Shown here: in pieces, positions 1 through 11,390 of the stretch
Numbering within the stretch: the first letter of the stretch is position 1
Layout of the letters: every line of letters begins with the position of its first letter
Assembly (NCBI GenBank): GCA_029204225.1
Contig: CM055111.1
Span: 19,630,642 to 19,694,641, forward strand
Reading direction: 5' to 3'
Source of the DNA: Diphasiastrum complanatum
Lineage: Eukaryota; Streptophyta; Lycopodiopsida; Lycopodiales; Lycopodiaceae
DNA: 64,000 nucleotides
Translations under genes and position numbers: made by a program
Notes under the pieces: model-generated
What the model was told of the DNA's origin: nothing
Databases searched by the model: none
The model's input: only the letters and a program-made list of their open reading frames with translations

Positions 1-3000
1 GTCAACATATGAGAGCCTCTTAGGCTTGGATCTATCTCTCATGGATCTTCTTGGTGAAAAAGTCCGAGGAGAGTCTTCTTCAAATCTGGACCCCATCACA
101 TCATGATTGTCTTCAAAATCAATAATTGATGATGCATCCATAGATTTCTTGATCTCGGCCTCTTCAAATAATGAGTGTTGATCTTCATGAAAGACAACAT
201 CTCTACTTTCAATAACTTGAGAAGTAGAGAGTATAAAGACTCTATATGCCTTCTTGGTGGATGAGTATCCAACCATGATCCCTTTGCATGCACAAGGATC
301 TTCCTTCTTCCTTGTTTCCAAGGGAATATGGACAAAGCATAAGCATCCAAAAACTCTAAGGTGATCAACCTTAGGCTTCTTCAAAAATAAGATTTCATAT
401 GGTGACTTTCCTCCAAGAGCTATATGTGGGAGCCTATTGCAAAGATAATTTGCACAATTAATGGCTTCTCCCCAAAAATCTTTGGGCAAAGATGCCTCAA
501 TTCTCATAGATTTTGCACATTCACATAGAGATCTATTCTTTCTCTCGGCCACTCCATTTTGAGATGGAGAGTAGGCACAAGAAAACTCTCTTTTAATGCC
601 TTCAAGCTCACAAAAATCTTGAAATTTATTGGAGATATATTCACCACCTCCATCACTTCTAAGTGCTTTAATCTTGAATGAGAATTGCTTCTCTACATAA
701 GCTTTGAAAATAAGGAAATGATCAAACACCATAGATTTTGAAGCAAGAAGATATATCCAAGTGAATCTTGTGTAATCATCAATGAAAGTAACAAAACAAG
801 TGGCTCCTCCCTTGCTTGTAGTTGATGAGAAATGCACATCCGAGTGGATTAACTCCAAAGGATGCTTGCTTTTGATAGAAGATCTTGTAAATGGTTTTTT
901 GTGAGATTTAGCAATAGCACAAGCCTCACAAGGCTTGATCTTCTTGGAGAATGACTTTGGCAAGCCAATAGCTTTGGACTCTTTGATCATAGAGAGCATG
1001 GATTTGTAGTTGGGATGTCCCAACCTCCTATGCCATAATTCCTCCATAGAGAGCTTGTTCACAAGAGCAACATTACAAGCATTCACATACTCATTTGGAT
1101 CTAGTTTATAGATGCCACCAAATCTAGATCCTAATGCAAGTATCTCATCATTCTTCTTGATAGTGCAAGTATCAACATTGAATTTTACATCAAGGCCATT
1201 ATCAAGCAATTGGCCAACACTAATAAGATTCTTGGTAAGCTTAGGTACATAAAGAACTCTAGAGAGAGAGAGAGAACTTTAGAGGATGCAAGCTTCAAGG
1301 GAATGTTCCCTATGCCTTCAATAGGACATTCAAAATCATTTGCAGTGTATATTGATTTCTTCACTCCATCATAAGGTGCAATAGAAGAGAAAGAGTCCTT
1401 GGAGCTACACATATGTGAAGAGGCTCCACTATCAATATACCATAGGCCGTCCTTCTTGAAAGGAGTAGATGAGAAACTAGAGACCATCAGAGATCCCTCT
1501 CCATCACTTGCAATAGTGTCTTCCTTCTCATTGGTAATATTGGCTTGCTTGAGTCGATTCTTCTTTTTGAAGCAATTGGTGGCATAATGACCTTTCTTGC
1601 CACAATAAAAGCACTTGATCTTCTTCTTCTTCTTGAGCTTGGATGATGAAGCATTGAGGAATCATCTTCCTCCTCATCTTTGTCTTTGGATTTGACTTTG
1701 TCCTTGCTTGAGGATTGTTGATGTTGGTTCTTGCTCCTCTCTTTGTGCTTATCCTTGGCAAAGAGAGCTTTGCCATCATTATGAGTGAGAGAAAGCTTGT
1801 CCATCCTCAAGAGCTTGTACTCTTGTCTTGATTCTTCTGAAATTAGAACACTTTGGAGAGCCTCCAAACTTGGTAGCTCCTCCTTAATGGCATAGGATTG
1901 GAAAAGGTTATCAAACTCACTTATTGAGAATGACTTGAACTAGCTCATTTTGATTGATGGAATCCCCAATACAAGCAAGTTGTCTATGAATATCTTTTAC
2001 TCTCAAAACATAACTAGATGCACTCTCATCACTCTTTTGGCTACTTTGAAAGATTTGATTCCTAAGAGTGAGAAGCCTAGAGGTATTCTTAGCCTCATAG
2101 ATAGTCTTGAGACAATCCCAAGCTTCTTTGGCTGTTGTACAAGTACCTATCTCCCTCAATATCTCATTAGAGACATTCATCTTGGAGAGCCATCCTAGCT
2201 CTCTTTTTGTATTTTTGAACCTCTTGAAGAACTTGTGGTTTTTCTTCAAGGCCAAGAACTATGTCCATCACATCTTGAAGGATCAAGATGGACTCCATCC
2301 TCATTTTCCAAATTGAATAATTTGAAGTGGTCAATCTTTCACTTGGTTCCAACAAGGATGAACCCATTGAAGACATTTGAAGTGAAGAAAACTCAAATGA
2401 TGAACAATAAATGTTGTTACACACTTTCAATAGGATCCAATAATTGAGTACTATCTCCTCCTATGAAAGATCTTACAACAATTTGTGAATTGATTCTCAC
2501 TAGCTACTCAAATCTCTCTAAAACAAGATCTATTTCACATCAAATGATGGAGTATAGGCAAAGTTAGGATCTAACACTCTTAGCACGTGTGAAATACACT
2601 AAGAAACCAAATTTGACTCAAATACAATGATATTGCATGAAACAAAATGGCTAAGATCTCAAAACAGTGCCTAGATCACATATAGATGAGATTGGCAAGC
2701 ATACAACTGTGATTTTGGATCAACCAAGCAATCTCTTGACCAAATCAAATGTGTCCACCCAGGTCTAGGTGCCCTACCTAACCCTCTTCAAAAGCTTATA
2801 ACTTTTGATTGGCACAACCAAATGGAATGAAACTGATTGCAACAGAAACTAGACAAAAATAGCTTCAAAACAAGCTATCAAGCAAGATAAATGGATCAAA
2901 CATGAGAGAGAACTTCCAAACTGAAATTGGATGTTCCTCACACGTGTCTGAGCACCTGATTCCGTACAATACCAGGTCAGACCCAATCAATGTCCTTTTG

Positions 3001-3120
3001 ATCTCTTTTGATCCAAGATTGAACACGATAGCTAGGAAAATGGGCCTTGACAACTTCTAGCTCAAGATTGATGAAAATTTTTCACTTAGATGGATCAAAA
3101 TGCATGGTAACCTTAGGTAG

Positions 3121-3132
3121 GCTCTGATACCA
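3121..3132 (-). other. Primer binding site of element A (tRNA-iMet)
   Basis: The minus strand reads TGGTATCAGAGC directly after the LTR end. This is the usual plant copia primer site, complementary to the 3' end of initiator tRNA-Met. Confidence 0.9.
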
Positions 3133-3792
3133 TGTTGAATTTCACACGTGTGGACTATCCACTACATGTACTTGTGATCTCCTAAGGTGTGTAGATGCAC
3201 CAAGATCAAGACTAGATTGAGATTCAAGATCAATCTTGAATCCTATGGCAAAAACACACTACTACATGCATTCAATCACTTCCAACTCTCACTCACACGT
3301 GTGGGAAGTATTCAGAAAATAATCTAAGTAAAAACAAGCTGCTCTCCTCGGGTAGAGAGAGAAAATGCATCAAGAGCTCTCGGGTAGAGAGAGAAAGCTA
3401 GAAATCCAATAACTCACAAAATCCATGAAATCACCAAATCAATTGCATTCAAAATGAGGAGTACAATGATACTAGTAGGTCCACGAGCTACCACTATGCT
3501 TAACTATGATTGGACCATATTTTGTCACCTCTTGATCCTATTGGATCATTGATCTATGCACCTCTTAATTCTATTGGACTATATTCAAGCACACCTCAAT
3601 TTCCTATTGGACCTCACAAGGTTCCACCTCTAAATCCTATTGGACCTCTTGGAATTCATCAAACAAAAACTTTACACTTGTCTACACTCTAATTAGCAAG
3701 TGTTTAGCCTCTTACTCTATTTTGGCTCAATAGTGGCATTACAAGTGGAAATGTATGATTTGCCATCTATGCCAAATTTATTCCTATCAACA
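3133..3792 (-). repeat. LTR of element A, copy 1
   Basis: This is a 660-bp LTR bounded by TGTTGA on one side and TCAACA on the other. On the minus strand it is followed by a tRNA-iMet primer site, as a 5' LTR would be. It is also preceded by a purine tract (AGGTGGAGGA), as a 3' LTR would be. It therefore seems to be shared between element A and an element remnant to its right. Its counterpart is 21454-22111. Confidence 0.85.
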
Positions 3793-3802
3793 TCCTCCAC
3801 CT
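3793..3802 (-). other. Polypurine tract next to the A LTR
   Basis: The minus strand reads AGGTGGAGGA immediately before TGTTGA. In LTR elements this is the plus-strand primer site and lies just inside the 3' LTR, so the sequence to the right should be internal sequence of another element in the same orientation. Confidence 0.6.
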
Positions 3803-4040
3803 AGATGCTTGATGTAAAAAACATAAGACCCCTTTATCTAACATAGATAATCTTTTTCAATTCTTCACAAATGGGTTAGACAAAGTTGCAGCTGCATCCA
3901 AATACGATTTCTAACAAATCCACACACCTATTTGTAGACCTCTTGTCGAAGAACTGACATCTGTGATGGACCCAGTTTCGAATGCACTCAACTGGACATC
4001 CTCATGTAAATCCAACTCTCCTACTAACATACCAAATCTA

Positions 4041-4499
4041 TCACGATATGTGTCTCATCGGAACTCTTTCAAATATGATCGAATCAACTCCATCGCTACT
4101 AACCACATCATGCACCTGCTCCAACTCATGAGAAATAAGCCTCCTCTTTGTTTTACTCATTTGCTCTAATGTATTCCTCCTCTCTGTTCTAGACTCTAAC
4201 TCCGACGTCCTACATATGAGATCTCTATGAACATAATTAAGGGTGACAATCTCTCCTAAATTACTCCTAAAACCAACATCACCAATGGGCATATGTTCGA
4301 TGCTATGCAAGTTTGAAACCAAAATTGCAGTCGAACATGTCGCCTCCACATCAACACGGACGACAGGTGCGGATGATAATGCCCTTTGCACCACATTGCT
4401 TTTTCTATTCAACCTCCTCCTCTTTGCGGACTTGCTCTCACCCTTTGGAGTAATGTACGTCCTCACACACTCAAGGTTTGTCCATGCTCTACTGTACAT
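4041..4499 (-). CDS. Unrecognised 152-residue ORF
   Basis: The frame is open, starts with MYSRAWTNLECVRTYITPKG and is rich in R, S and E, with a basic patch (KSAKRRRLNRKSN). I see no signal peptide, membrane segment, zinc finger or catalytic motif, and I do not recognise the family. The duplicate at 22360-22818 keeps the frame with one residue changed, but the copies are too young for this to show selection. It sits on the same strand as elements A and B, between an LTR purine tract and element B. It may be a 3' ORF of a retroelement or a chance frame. Confidence 0.35.
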   Translation of the reverse strand: MYSRAWTNLECVRTYITPKGESKSAKRRRLNRKSNVVQRALSSAPVVRVDVEATCSTAILVSNLHSIEHMPIGDVGFRSNLGEIVTLNYVHRDLICRTSELESRTERRNTLEQMSKTKRRLISHELEQVHDVVSSDGVDSIIFERVPMRHIS

Positions 4500-4665
4500 A
4501 TAATTTTCACTTTTTCAGAAGCAAAAACCTCTGGAATTGAAACACAAATTATTAGATTTGTTGTAAATTTTTTTGAAAATAACAAGACAATTGCTGAGAA
4601 ACATATAATCAAAAAAATGTTGAATATATGCACTATTTGATTAAGGGTATTATAGCTATTTGTAG

Positions 4666-5066
4666 AGGTAGGTGATCAACCGAATGTTTGAGGTAAGTGA
4701 TCAGCTGAATATTTGTGGTAAGTGATCAGTCAAATGTCTGTGGTAAGTGATCAGCCGAATGTATGTGATAAGTGATGATTTGTCTATGTTGCTTGTGAAT
4801 ATTTTTTGAGATAGTTACTCTCATTCAGTTCATCATGCCAGAAAAACTAATAAATGGGTACACTAATAAAATGTACACTATCTAAACATCAAATGTTCCT
4901 ACATCAAACCTGGCTAATAAATGGGTACACTAATAAATGTACATTATCTGAACATCAAATGTTCTCGCGTCACACCTGGCTAATAGTTAAGCAGTATGTT
5001 GCTTGGTGTGAGGGATGATTAGCCCAATGTCTGTGGTAAGTGATCAACCGAATGTCTATGGTAAGG
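4666..5066. repeat. Degenerate short tandem repeats left of element B
   Basis: About six imperfect units of roughly 25 bp contain GGTAAGTGATCAGCCGAATG variants. They are interleaved with two units of the type GGCTAATAAATGGGTACAC. Related words (GGCTAATAAAT, TGATCA) recur on the other side of element B. Confidence 0.7.
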
Positions 5067-5075
5067 AATCGGCTA

Positions 5076-5640
5076 GTAATTATTCTTCCGTAGAGAACAC
5101 GATGAAAGTTTGAATAAATCAAACTAATATCAGTGTCTTCAATCGGGTCTGTATCTGATCTATTTACTAATAGAACAGTATTAGCTCTGATTGCATATGC
5201 GTGCGAAAATTATATGCGGAAGTAAGAGACAACTTAAGACAATTTTTAGACAATAAGAAACTATTGATCAAAAACGAATTTTTATCACTATGAATCTGAA
5301 TCATCAATATACATCTCTTGTTGTCTTATCTCGCTCTTGTGTCTTTGATTGAGTTACTGAGTTACAACAAGTAGTGCACATGTATTTATATTGCTACACG
5401 ACAGGTTTTTTGGCCTTTCAATGCTGTAACAGTAGATATCTAACTGTTTACGATGGTTGATATTCAAATAGATGCTATGTTTTCAGGGTCAAATAATTTC
5501 TGTTCACGAATTATTTGCAAAAGCTTATCTCTTCGTCTCAGCTTCGTGTTCTGGAAAATTTTCACGACACTTGTCTTTTCGCGACAGATGACAATTCTCG
5601 AGCTTGAAGAAGAATCAGAATATTTCGTGAATTGTTCACT
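5076..5640 (-). repeat. Element B, left (3') LTR
   Basis: It aligns with the right LTR from about 9890, sharing TCTTCAATCGGGTCTGTATC, AATATACATCTCTTG and the GCTTGAAGAAGAATCA stretch at its end. It is shorter than the right LTR. The exact outer end is uncertain. Confidence 0.75.
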
Positions 5641-5990
5641 TATGTGGCCTGCCACACAAGCCCATCGAGCCAGAAATTGGTCGGATTCAGTAAAGAATGG
5701 TCAAAACTTCAAACGGGAGGTGTCCACAGATTTGTGGGCTCGACACGAATCCACAGGTTCATTTTCAGCTCAATTTCGACATAGTTTGTCCAGAAACGGC
5801 TCTACCGAAGGGAATGCCACTAAATGGAATACTTTCCAACATTCCCAAGAAATGGTCGAATGTCGTCGAACGTAGTCCATTTCAAATCCTCTATTCCGTC
5901 CTTTGATGCACGCCGAGACGAACCTACAAGACTAAATTGGGCTCCAAACGGTTCAATACTCATAGAAAAACATGCGTTCGAACCAGAAAT
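5641..5990. other. Segment present only in copy 1 of element B
   Basis: This sequence of about 350 bp has somewhat higher GC than its neighbours and lies between the left LTR and the RNase H end. No counterpart exists in copy 2. Short open frames cross it, but none resembles a known protein. It may be 3' untranslated sequence of the element or an unrelated insert. Confidence 0.4.
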
Positions 5991-5991
5991 C

Positions 5992-6307
5992 CTAAATTCT
6001 CCGCTGCTTCTTCTCGACTAAGTCCCTAATCACATGATACTTGATAGCTATATGCTTCGTTTTGAGTGAAATACAAGATCTTTCGTAAGATAGATCGTTG
6101 ATTGAAGTGTTATCCATCAACAAGACATAAGGTTCATTAATAGATTCATCAAATCCTTCCAACATCTGTTTGATCCAAATCAGCTCATTTGCCATCTTGG
6201 CTACTGCTACATATTCCGCCTCACATGAAGATTGAGCTACTGCTGTTTGCTTCTTGCTTATCTAGAGCATGGCTGCGCCAGATGCAAGAGTACAACCTCT
6301 CGCGTCA
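5992..6307 (-). pseudogene. RNase H end of element B pol
   Basis: The minus strand encodes SSCEAEYVAVAKMANELIWI followed by a KTKHIAIKYHVIRD motif. These are the hallmarks of the C-terminal copia RNase H. It is a fossil. Confidence 0.8.
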
Positions 6308-7960
6308 AAGATTAAAGATCTGTTTATTTCCTTGCAAAATTCTGGTGCAGAAAACAGCCTAGTTATTTTCTTCGAGCCCTACCCAGGTCATTCCACGCAA
6401 CAAGAACCTTATTGGCGAAAGATGTGACAATGACACTTCAAAAGGCAATAGACGGAAGCAAATTCGAAACATCCATGTCTATATTGTATGAAGCTCGTGA
6501 ATGCTATGACGACAATGGTGATTCCAAAAATGCTCTATTTACTCAAAAGAATAAATCTTCTAAGAAGTCTAAGTTTAAGAGGGAGTCTGCTAAAAAGAAT
6601 GGGTCTAAGACAAATGAACAACAATCTGGTAAACAACAAAAAAGTTCTAGTGATAAGAAAATCTGCAATAAATGCAGAAGATCAGGTCACACAGAAGAAA
6701 AGTGTTGGTTAGATCCAAAGATTGAATGCATTCATTGTCATAAACGGGGTCATGCAGCAGTAGACTATTATTTGTCTGAGTACAAGAAGACGAACTATTC
6801 GAGATTTATTTTACTTGGAGATGGTTCTAAACACATGGTTGATGGAACTGGTGTATTATGGCAGGAATGAATTAGGGAGATAAGAAACTGGAGGAAGTTC
6901 CCTATGTCCCTACTCTTGATAAAGATCTTCTAGTTGTAGCTAAGATAGTCAAGACAAGCATGTCAGTAATCTTCACAAAGAATCCTTGTAAACTGTTTGA
7001 GGAAGATTCTGATAACCTGGTTGCTAAAGGCAATAGAGAATGAAGTTTATATCACCTGAACATTTGAACAAGAATCGAACAAGTCAATCAAACTCAGGAA
7101 TCAACAAATGTATTGTGGAACAAGAGGCTATGTCATATGAACATGGAAGCCTTGTACCAAGCCAACAAAAGTCAGAGAATTCAATGAGTCGAAATCACAA
7201 GTAGAGATATTTGAACTACCTGCGAATCCTATCTTAAAGGCAAGATGACTAGATCACCTTTTAGTAAGGATGTTTATAAAGCAACTAAGGTACTTGAAAT
7301 TGTGCATTTAGATATTTGAGGACCATTCGAAGTATTGTCGATGCAAAGTACTTCATAACGTTTATTGATGACTTCAGGAAATTTTAGTATGGTATACTTT
7401 ATTGGTACCAAATTGGAAGCTTTCGAGAAATTTGTTGAGTATATGAATTGGGTTGAGAAGCAGACATGCAATAAGCTAAAGTAGATTCACACAGATCATG
7501 GAGGTGAGCACAATTCTAATGAATTCAAGGCTTATTGTACTAATCGCAGTATTATGCACACGAAGACTGCATCTTACACACCTCAACACAATGGAATAGT
7601 TGAACGAAGGAATCGCACACTGATGGAAGCTGCAAGGTGTATGATGGCTCATGCGAAAGCACCAAAATAGTTGTGGGCAGAAGCAATGGCTACATCAAAT
7701 TTTCTTCAAAATTGTATTCTGAAATCTTGAATACCAGATAAAACTTCTTATGAGATATGGTAGAAGTCGAAGCCAAATCTAGCACATGTTCGGACATTTG
7801 GATGCATAGTGTATATGCACATACCAGATAAATTGAGAAAGAAACTCGATGAAAAGATAGGACAAGGTTTTATGGTAGGATTCGAGTTACATTCGTCATA
7901 TTATACTAGAAACTGGCAAGATAAAAGTTGTTTGAGATGTTAAATTTGATGAGACAAAAT
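6308..7960 (+). pseudogene. gag knuckle and integrase part of element B (opposite orientation)
   Basis: The + strand encodes a basic gag tail and two cysteine knuckles near 6660-6760 (CNKCRRSGHTEEKC, then CIHCHKRGHA). A protease-linker region and GAG-pre-integrase follow, then the integrase core with HTDHGGEHNSNEF and YTPQHNGIVERRNRTL motifs around 7490-7620. The frame is broken in several places. The same segment lies on the minus strand in copy 2 (23947-25583). Confidence 0.85.
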
Positions 7961-7979
7961 ACATAGCAGACAATGACCT

Positions 7980-9431
7980 AGTCGACTATGAAGTTCTCAA
8001 AAACTATTATGAGCTACCAATGACGACAGAAGAAAAACAAGTAGAAGATGAAAGAGTCTTACCAAATTCAGAGGGAGGTCAAGATCGAGTGCTTGACAGA
8101 CTCAAATCGCCAATTCAAATTCTAGCAGAAAAGCTCGAATCAGAATCAAACTTGAGACCTGCAAAATCGGACTCGAAACCACCTGTGAGAAGATCTGACA
8201 GACAACGGAAATCACCAGAAAGGTATAGTCAAGATGTTTTTAATACAGCCATCTAATTTTGTGGTTTCTCTTACGAACCTCAAACATTCAAGAAAGCTAT
8301 TGATGGACCAATAAAGATTGGTGGATTCAGGCAATGGAGGACGAAATGTCATCCATGTATAAGAACAATGTATGGACACTTGCACCTCTACCTGATGGCA
8401 AAAAACCTGTCAAGTGCAAGTGGATCTACAAGATCAAAATAGGTCCTGATGTAGAAAACATCAGATACAAAGCAAGGTTAGTTGCTAAAGGATTTTCACA
8501 GAAGTATGGAATCGACTACACTGATACTTTCTCACCGGTAGTCAAACATACATCAATTCACTTGTTATTTGCGTATGTAGTGGATCATGATCTAAAAATC
8601 CATATTGTGGATGAGAATACTGCTTTCTTGCATGCAGAATTGGAAGAAGACTTATTCATGGACCAACCACTTGGTTTTGTAAACCAAGAATATCCTGAAT
8701 ACGGAGTTCACATAAATAAAAGCATTTATGATCTGAAACAAGCAGCCAGACAATGGTATAAAAAGAAGGACAAAGCACTACATTCCTTAGGCTTCAAACC
8801 TCTATTTGCTGAGTCAAATGTCTATATCAAGCATGTCCAAAATGAAATAATCATTCTAACTGTCTATGTTGATGACACGCTTATCTTCTCAAAAAGAGAT
8901 AAGTTAATTTCAAATGTCAAAAGAGACATTTCTGAAATATTTGAGATTGCTGACCTAGGAGAAGCTAAAATCTATCTAGGCTTGCAGATTGTGAGAGACT
9001 CTGAAGGTGGCAAGTCATATCTTCACCAACAAAAGTACATTCAAAAGATCATTGAAGACTTCAACATGCTCAAATGCAAAGGTCTGCATACTCCCATGAT
9101 ACCTGGAACAATATTGAGCAAGACAGATTGTCTGCAGACTCTCAAGGAAGAGGAACGAATGGCCAAAACACCCTATCGTAGGATGATTGGATCATTATTA
9201 TACCTAGCATACAACACCAGAACTGATATAGCGTTTGCAGTATACAAGCTAAGCCAATATAATCTGAACTCAGGATCTTTGCATTGGAAGTTATCAAAGA
9301 GAGTACTACAATATCTCCAGGAAATGAAAGACTATGGACTACGTTATTCAATGGAAGCTATATTTCACATCGAATCTTACAGTGACGCAAGCTGGGCATT
9401 CATGAAGGATGATAGCAAAATTATTTCAGGA
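7980..9431 (+). pseudogene. Reverse transcriptase part of element B pol
   Basis: A hinge rich in charged residues (8020-8256) is followed by RVT_2-type reverse transcriptase from 8334: NVWTLAPLPDGKKPVKCKWI, ARLVAKGFSQKYGIDYTDTF, IYDLKQAARQWY, and the YVDDT catalytic loop near 8865. The start of RNase H (SYSDASW) is at the right end. This part has no counterpart in copy 2. It is a fossil. Confidence 0.9.
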
Positions 9432-9528
9432 ATGTGTTCAGGTCTTTGCCGTCCCACTGTAGGTAAGTCAATTGGTCGTCCAAGAACATGATCTGATCAC
9501 GAGATCGAGTCTCATTCGTGGATTGCAA

Positions 9529-9786
9529 TTATTCCCATAAATCTTTTGCATTCGAAATTGATGTAAGATCTAGCATTATATTGTCATGCACTAAAGATGC
9601 AATAATTGCTATAGCTCTATCATTTTTTAAACTCCATTCTCGAAGTTCTTTACCAGGAGTAGCTACTGGCATCTCCTCTATTGGTTCTACCCATTGCCAT
9701 AGACCTTCGTCCTTCAATAAGAGTGAAGTCTTTAATTTCCAAATCAAGTAGTTTGAACCTTCTGGATCCAAGATCGTAGTGATCAT
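9529..9786 (-). pseudogene. gag N-terminal part of element B
   Basis: An 85-residue frame has DPEGSNYLIWKLKTSLLL and LWQWVEPIEE, typical of the N-terminal region of copia gag (DUF4219/UBN2). It lies just downstream of the primer sites, as expected for the minus orientation. Confidence 0.8.
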
Positions 9787-9829
9787 AGCTTGAATATTGA
9801 TGATCGAAGTATCAATTTCAATTCCATAG

Positions 9830-9876
9830 GCTCTGATACCACTGTATCAAATTTAATTCCGGATGCTCTGATACCA
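9830..9876 (-). other. Two tRNA-iMet primer sites in tandem (element B)
   Basis: TGGTATCAGAGC occurs twice on the minus strand, at 9865-9876 beside the LTR and again at 9830-9841. The starts are 35 bp apart. Copy 2 has the same pair at 25983-25994 and 26018-26029, so the doubling predates the large duplication. Confidence 0.85.
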
Positions 9877-10760
9877 CTATAGAAAAAATAGTAATTATCT
9901 TTCCACAAAGAAATGATAAAATTTTGAATAAATCAAACTAATATCAATGTCTTCAATCGGGTCTGTATCTGATCTATTTACTAATAGAACAGTATTAGCT
10001 CTGATTGAATATGCGTGCAAAAATTATATGTGGAAGTAAGAGACAACTTTGGACATTTTTTAGACAATAAGAAACTATTGATCAAAAACGAATTTTCATA
10101 ACTCTAAATTTGAATCATCAATATACATCTCTTGATGTCTTATCTCATTGTTGTGTCTCTGATTGAGTTAGTGTATTACAATGAGTAGTGCACATGTATT
10201 TATAGTGCTACAAGACAGGTCTTTTGGCCTTTAATTTACATGTCTTTTGGCCTTTCAATGCTGTAATAATAGATATCTAACCGTTTACGAATAGATGCTA
10301 TGTTTTTAGGGTCAAATAATTTTTGTTCACGAATTATTCGCGAAAGTTTATCTCTTTGTCTCAGCTTCGTGTTTCGAGAATTTTTCACGACACTTGTCTC
10401 TTCGCGACATTTTCGTCTTTCACCAATTGTTCGTGACAGATGACAATTCTTGAGCTTGAAGAAGAATCAAAATATTTCACGAACTGTTTGTGATAGTTTC
10501 ATGACAGGTGAGCTTGAAGAACAGTCCAGAAGATTTCGCGAATTATTCGCGACAATTTTGCGGCATCTGAGGTATGAACTAGAAACAGAATTTGCGACAA
10601 GATTCTGTTTGCAAATCTTTCGAGCTTCAACAAAAAAGCTACGAGCTTCTACAAAAAACTGTTTCACGAATCTTTCGAGTTGACTGCAAGACAAATTTTG
10701 TAAATTCTTTGCGAATCTTTCGAGTTGGTCATGAATAGAAATGTTTCGAGTTTGCATTCA
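9877..10760 (-). repeat. Element B, right (5') LTR
   Basis: It begins next to the primer site and aligns with 5076-5640. It extends further right through GAATTATTCGCGA and CGAATCTTTCGAG repeats. The right end (about 10760) is estimated, because no complete partner exists. Confidence 0.65.
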
Positions 10761-10896
10761 TTTCTTTCTCATCCTTTGTCAAGTAAAATGTGCACTTTGT
10801 TAGTAGAATCAAGATCTTTCTGATTAGTTGTTCTACAAATGGTTTAGCAAATGGAATTGGCTAATGATTTAGTCACAGTATTCAGTTGATGGTGGT

Positions 10897-11390
10897 ATCA
10901 GAAGGTTTAGCAAATTACTGTTGGTGATGAATCAGTTGATGATCAAGCTGATGAATCGGTTGATGATCAAGTTGATGAATCAGTTGACAATCAATTTGAT
11001 GACTCGATTGATGGTCAAGTCAACGTAATCAGCTGATGGATAAGCCACTATGATCGGTTGATGATCAAGTTGTAGACTTGGTTAATGAATGCGGCTGGTG
11101 GATAAGCCAATGGACCTGGCTAATAAATAAGCTAGATGGCTCAGTTGATGATCAAATTGTAAATTCGATTGATGGTTTAGCTAATGGATTCAGCTAATTA
11201 GTAAGCTAGATGACTCAGTTGATGATGAAGCTGTAGGCTCAATTGATGTACCTAGCTAGCAGAATCGGCTAATAGATAAGGCAGATGACTCAATTGATGG
11301 TTCAGCTGATGGAGTTAGCTGTTAGATAAGCCAGCTGACATGGCTAATGATGAAGTGTCTGAGCTTCCTTCGCTTGATCGTTATCTCGAT
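10897..11390. repeat. Degenerate tandem repeats, GTTGATGATCAAG type
   Basis: More than fifteen imperfect units of 15-20 bp occur (GATGATCAAGTTGATGAATC, AGCTAATGGATTCAGC and variants). They are followed by 11391-11965, where I see only short chance frames. The second copy is 27050-27545. This stretch may be LTR or 3' sequence of element D. Confidence 0.75.

Larger units (their letters stand above)
1..3792 (-). mobile_element. Ty1/copia element A, copy 1 (broken, runs off the window)
   Basis: This is a minus-strand Ty1/copia retrotransposon. Reading right to left: LTR 3133-3792, tRNA-iMet primer site, about 690 bp of leader, gag from about 2430 (DUF4219/UBN2-type), a CX2CX4HX4C knuckle near 1600, a protease motif (WYIDSGASSHMC) near 1430, GAG-pre-integrase, and the integrase core running to the window edge. 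The coding part carries several breaks and is not functional. It is nearly identical to A copy 2 (16800-22111), so the two are duplicates of one insertion rather than separate insertions. Confidence 0.9.
3803..5075 (-). other. Probable 3' internal remnant of an A-like element
   Basis: The stretch lies between the purine tract and element B and has no recognisable gag or pol. It contains one uninterrupted 152-codon reading frame (4041-4499) and, nearer element B, degenerate short repeats. The second copy is 22112-23382. Its placement inside a purine tract suggests the 3' end of a retroelement, but no domain confirms this. Confidence 0.45.
5076..10760 (-). mobile_element. Ty1/copia element B, copy 1 (broken, rearranged interior)
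   Basis: This is a copia element in minus orientation: 5' LTR at about 9877-10760, tRNA-iMet primer sites, gag N-terminal part 9529-9786, an RNase H end at about 5992-6307, and 3' LTR 5076-5640. The middle (about 6.3-9.4 kb: gag knuckle, integrase, RT, start of RNase H) lies on the + strand. The LTRs differ by about 8% over the 245 bp I compared, so the insertion is old. It has several breaks besides the rearrangement. Its duplicate is 23383-26915. Confidence 0.85.

Noticed and set aside
4666-5066. CRISPR-like array
   Set aside because: Units are imperfect, unevenly spaced and without unique spacers of constant length, in a plant genome. They are degenerate tandem repeats.
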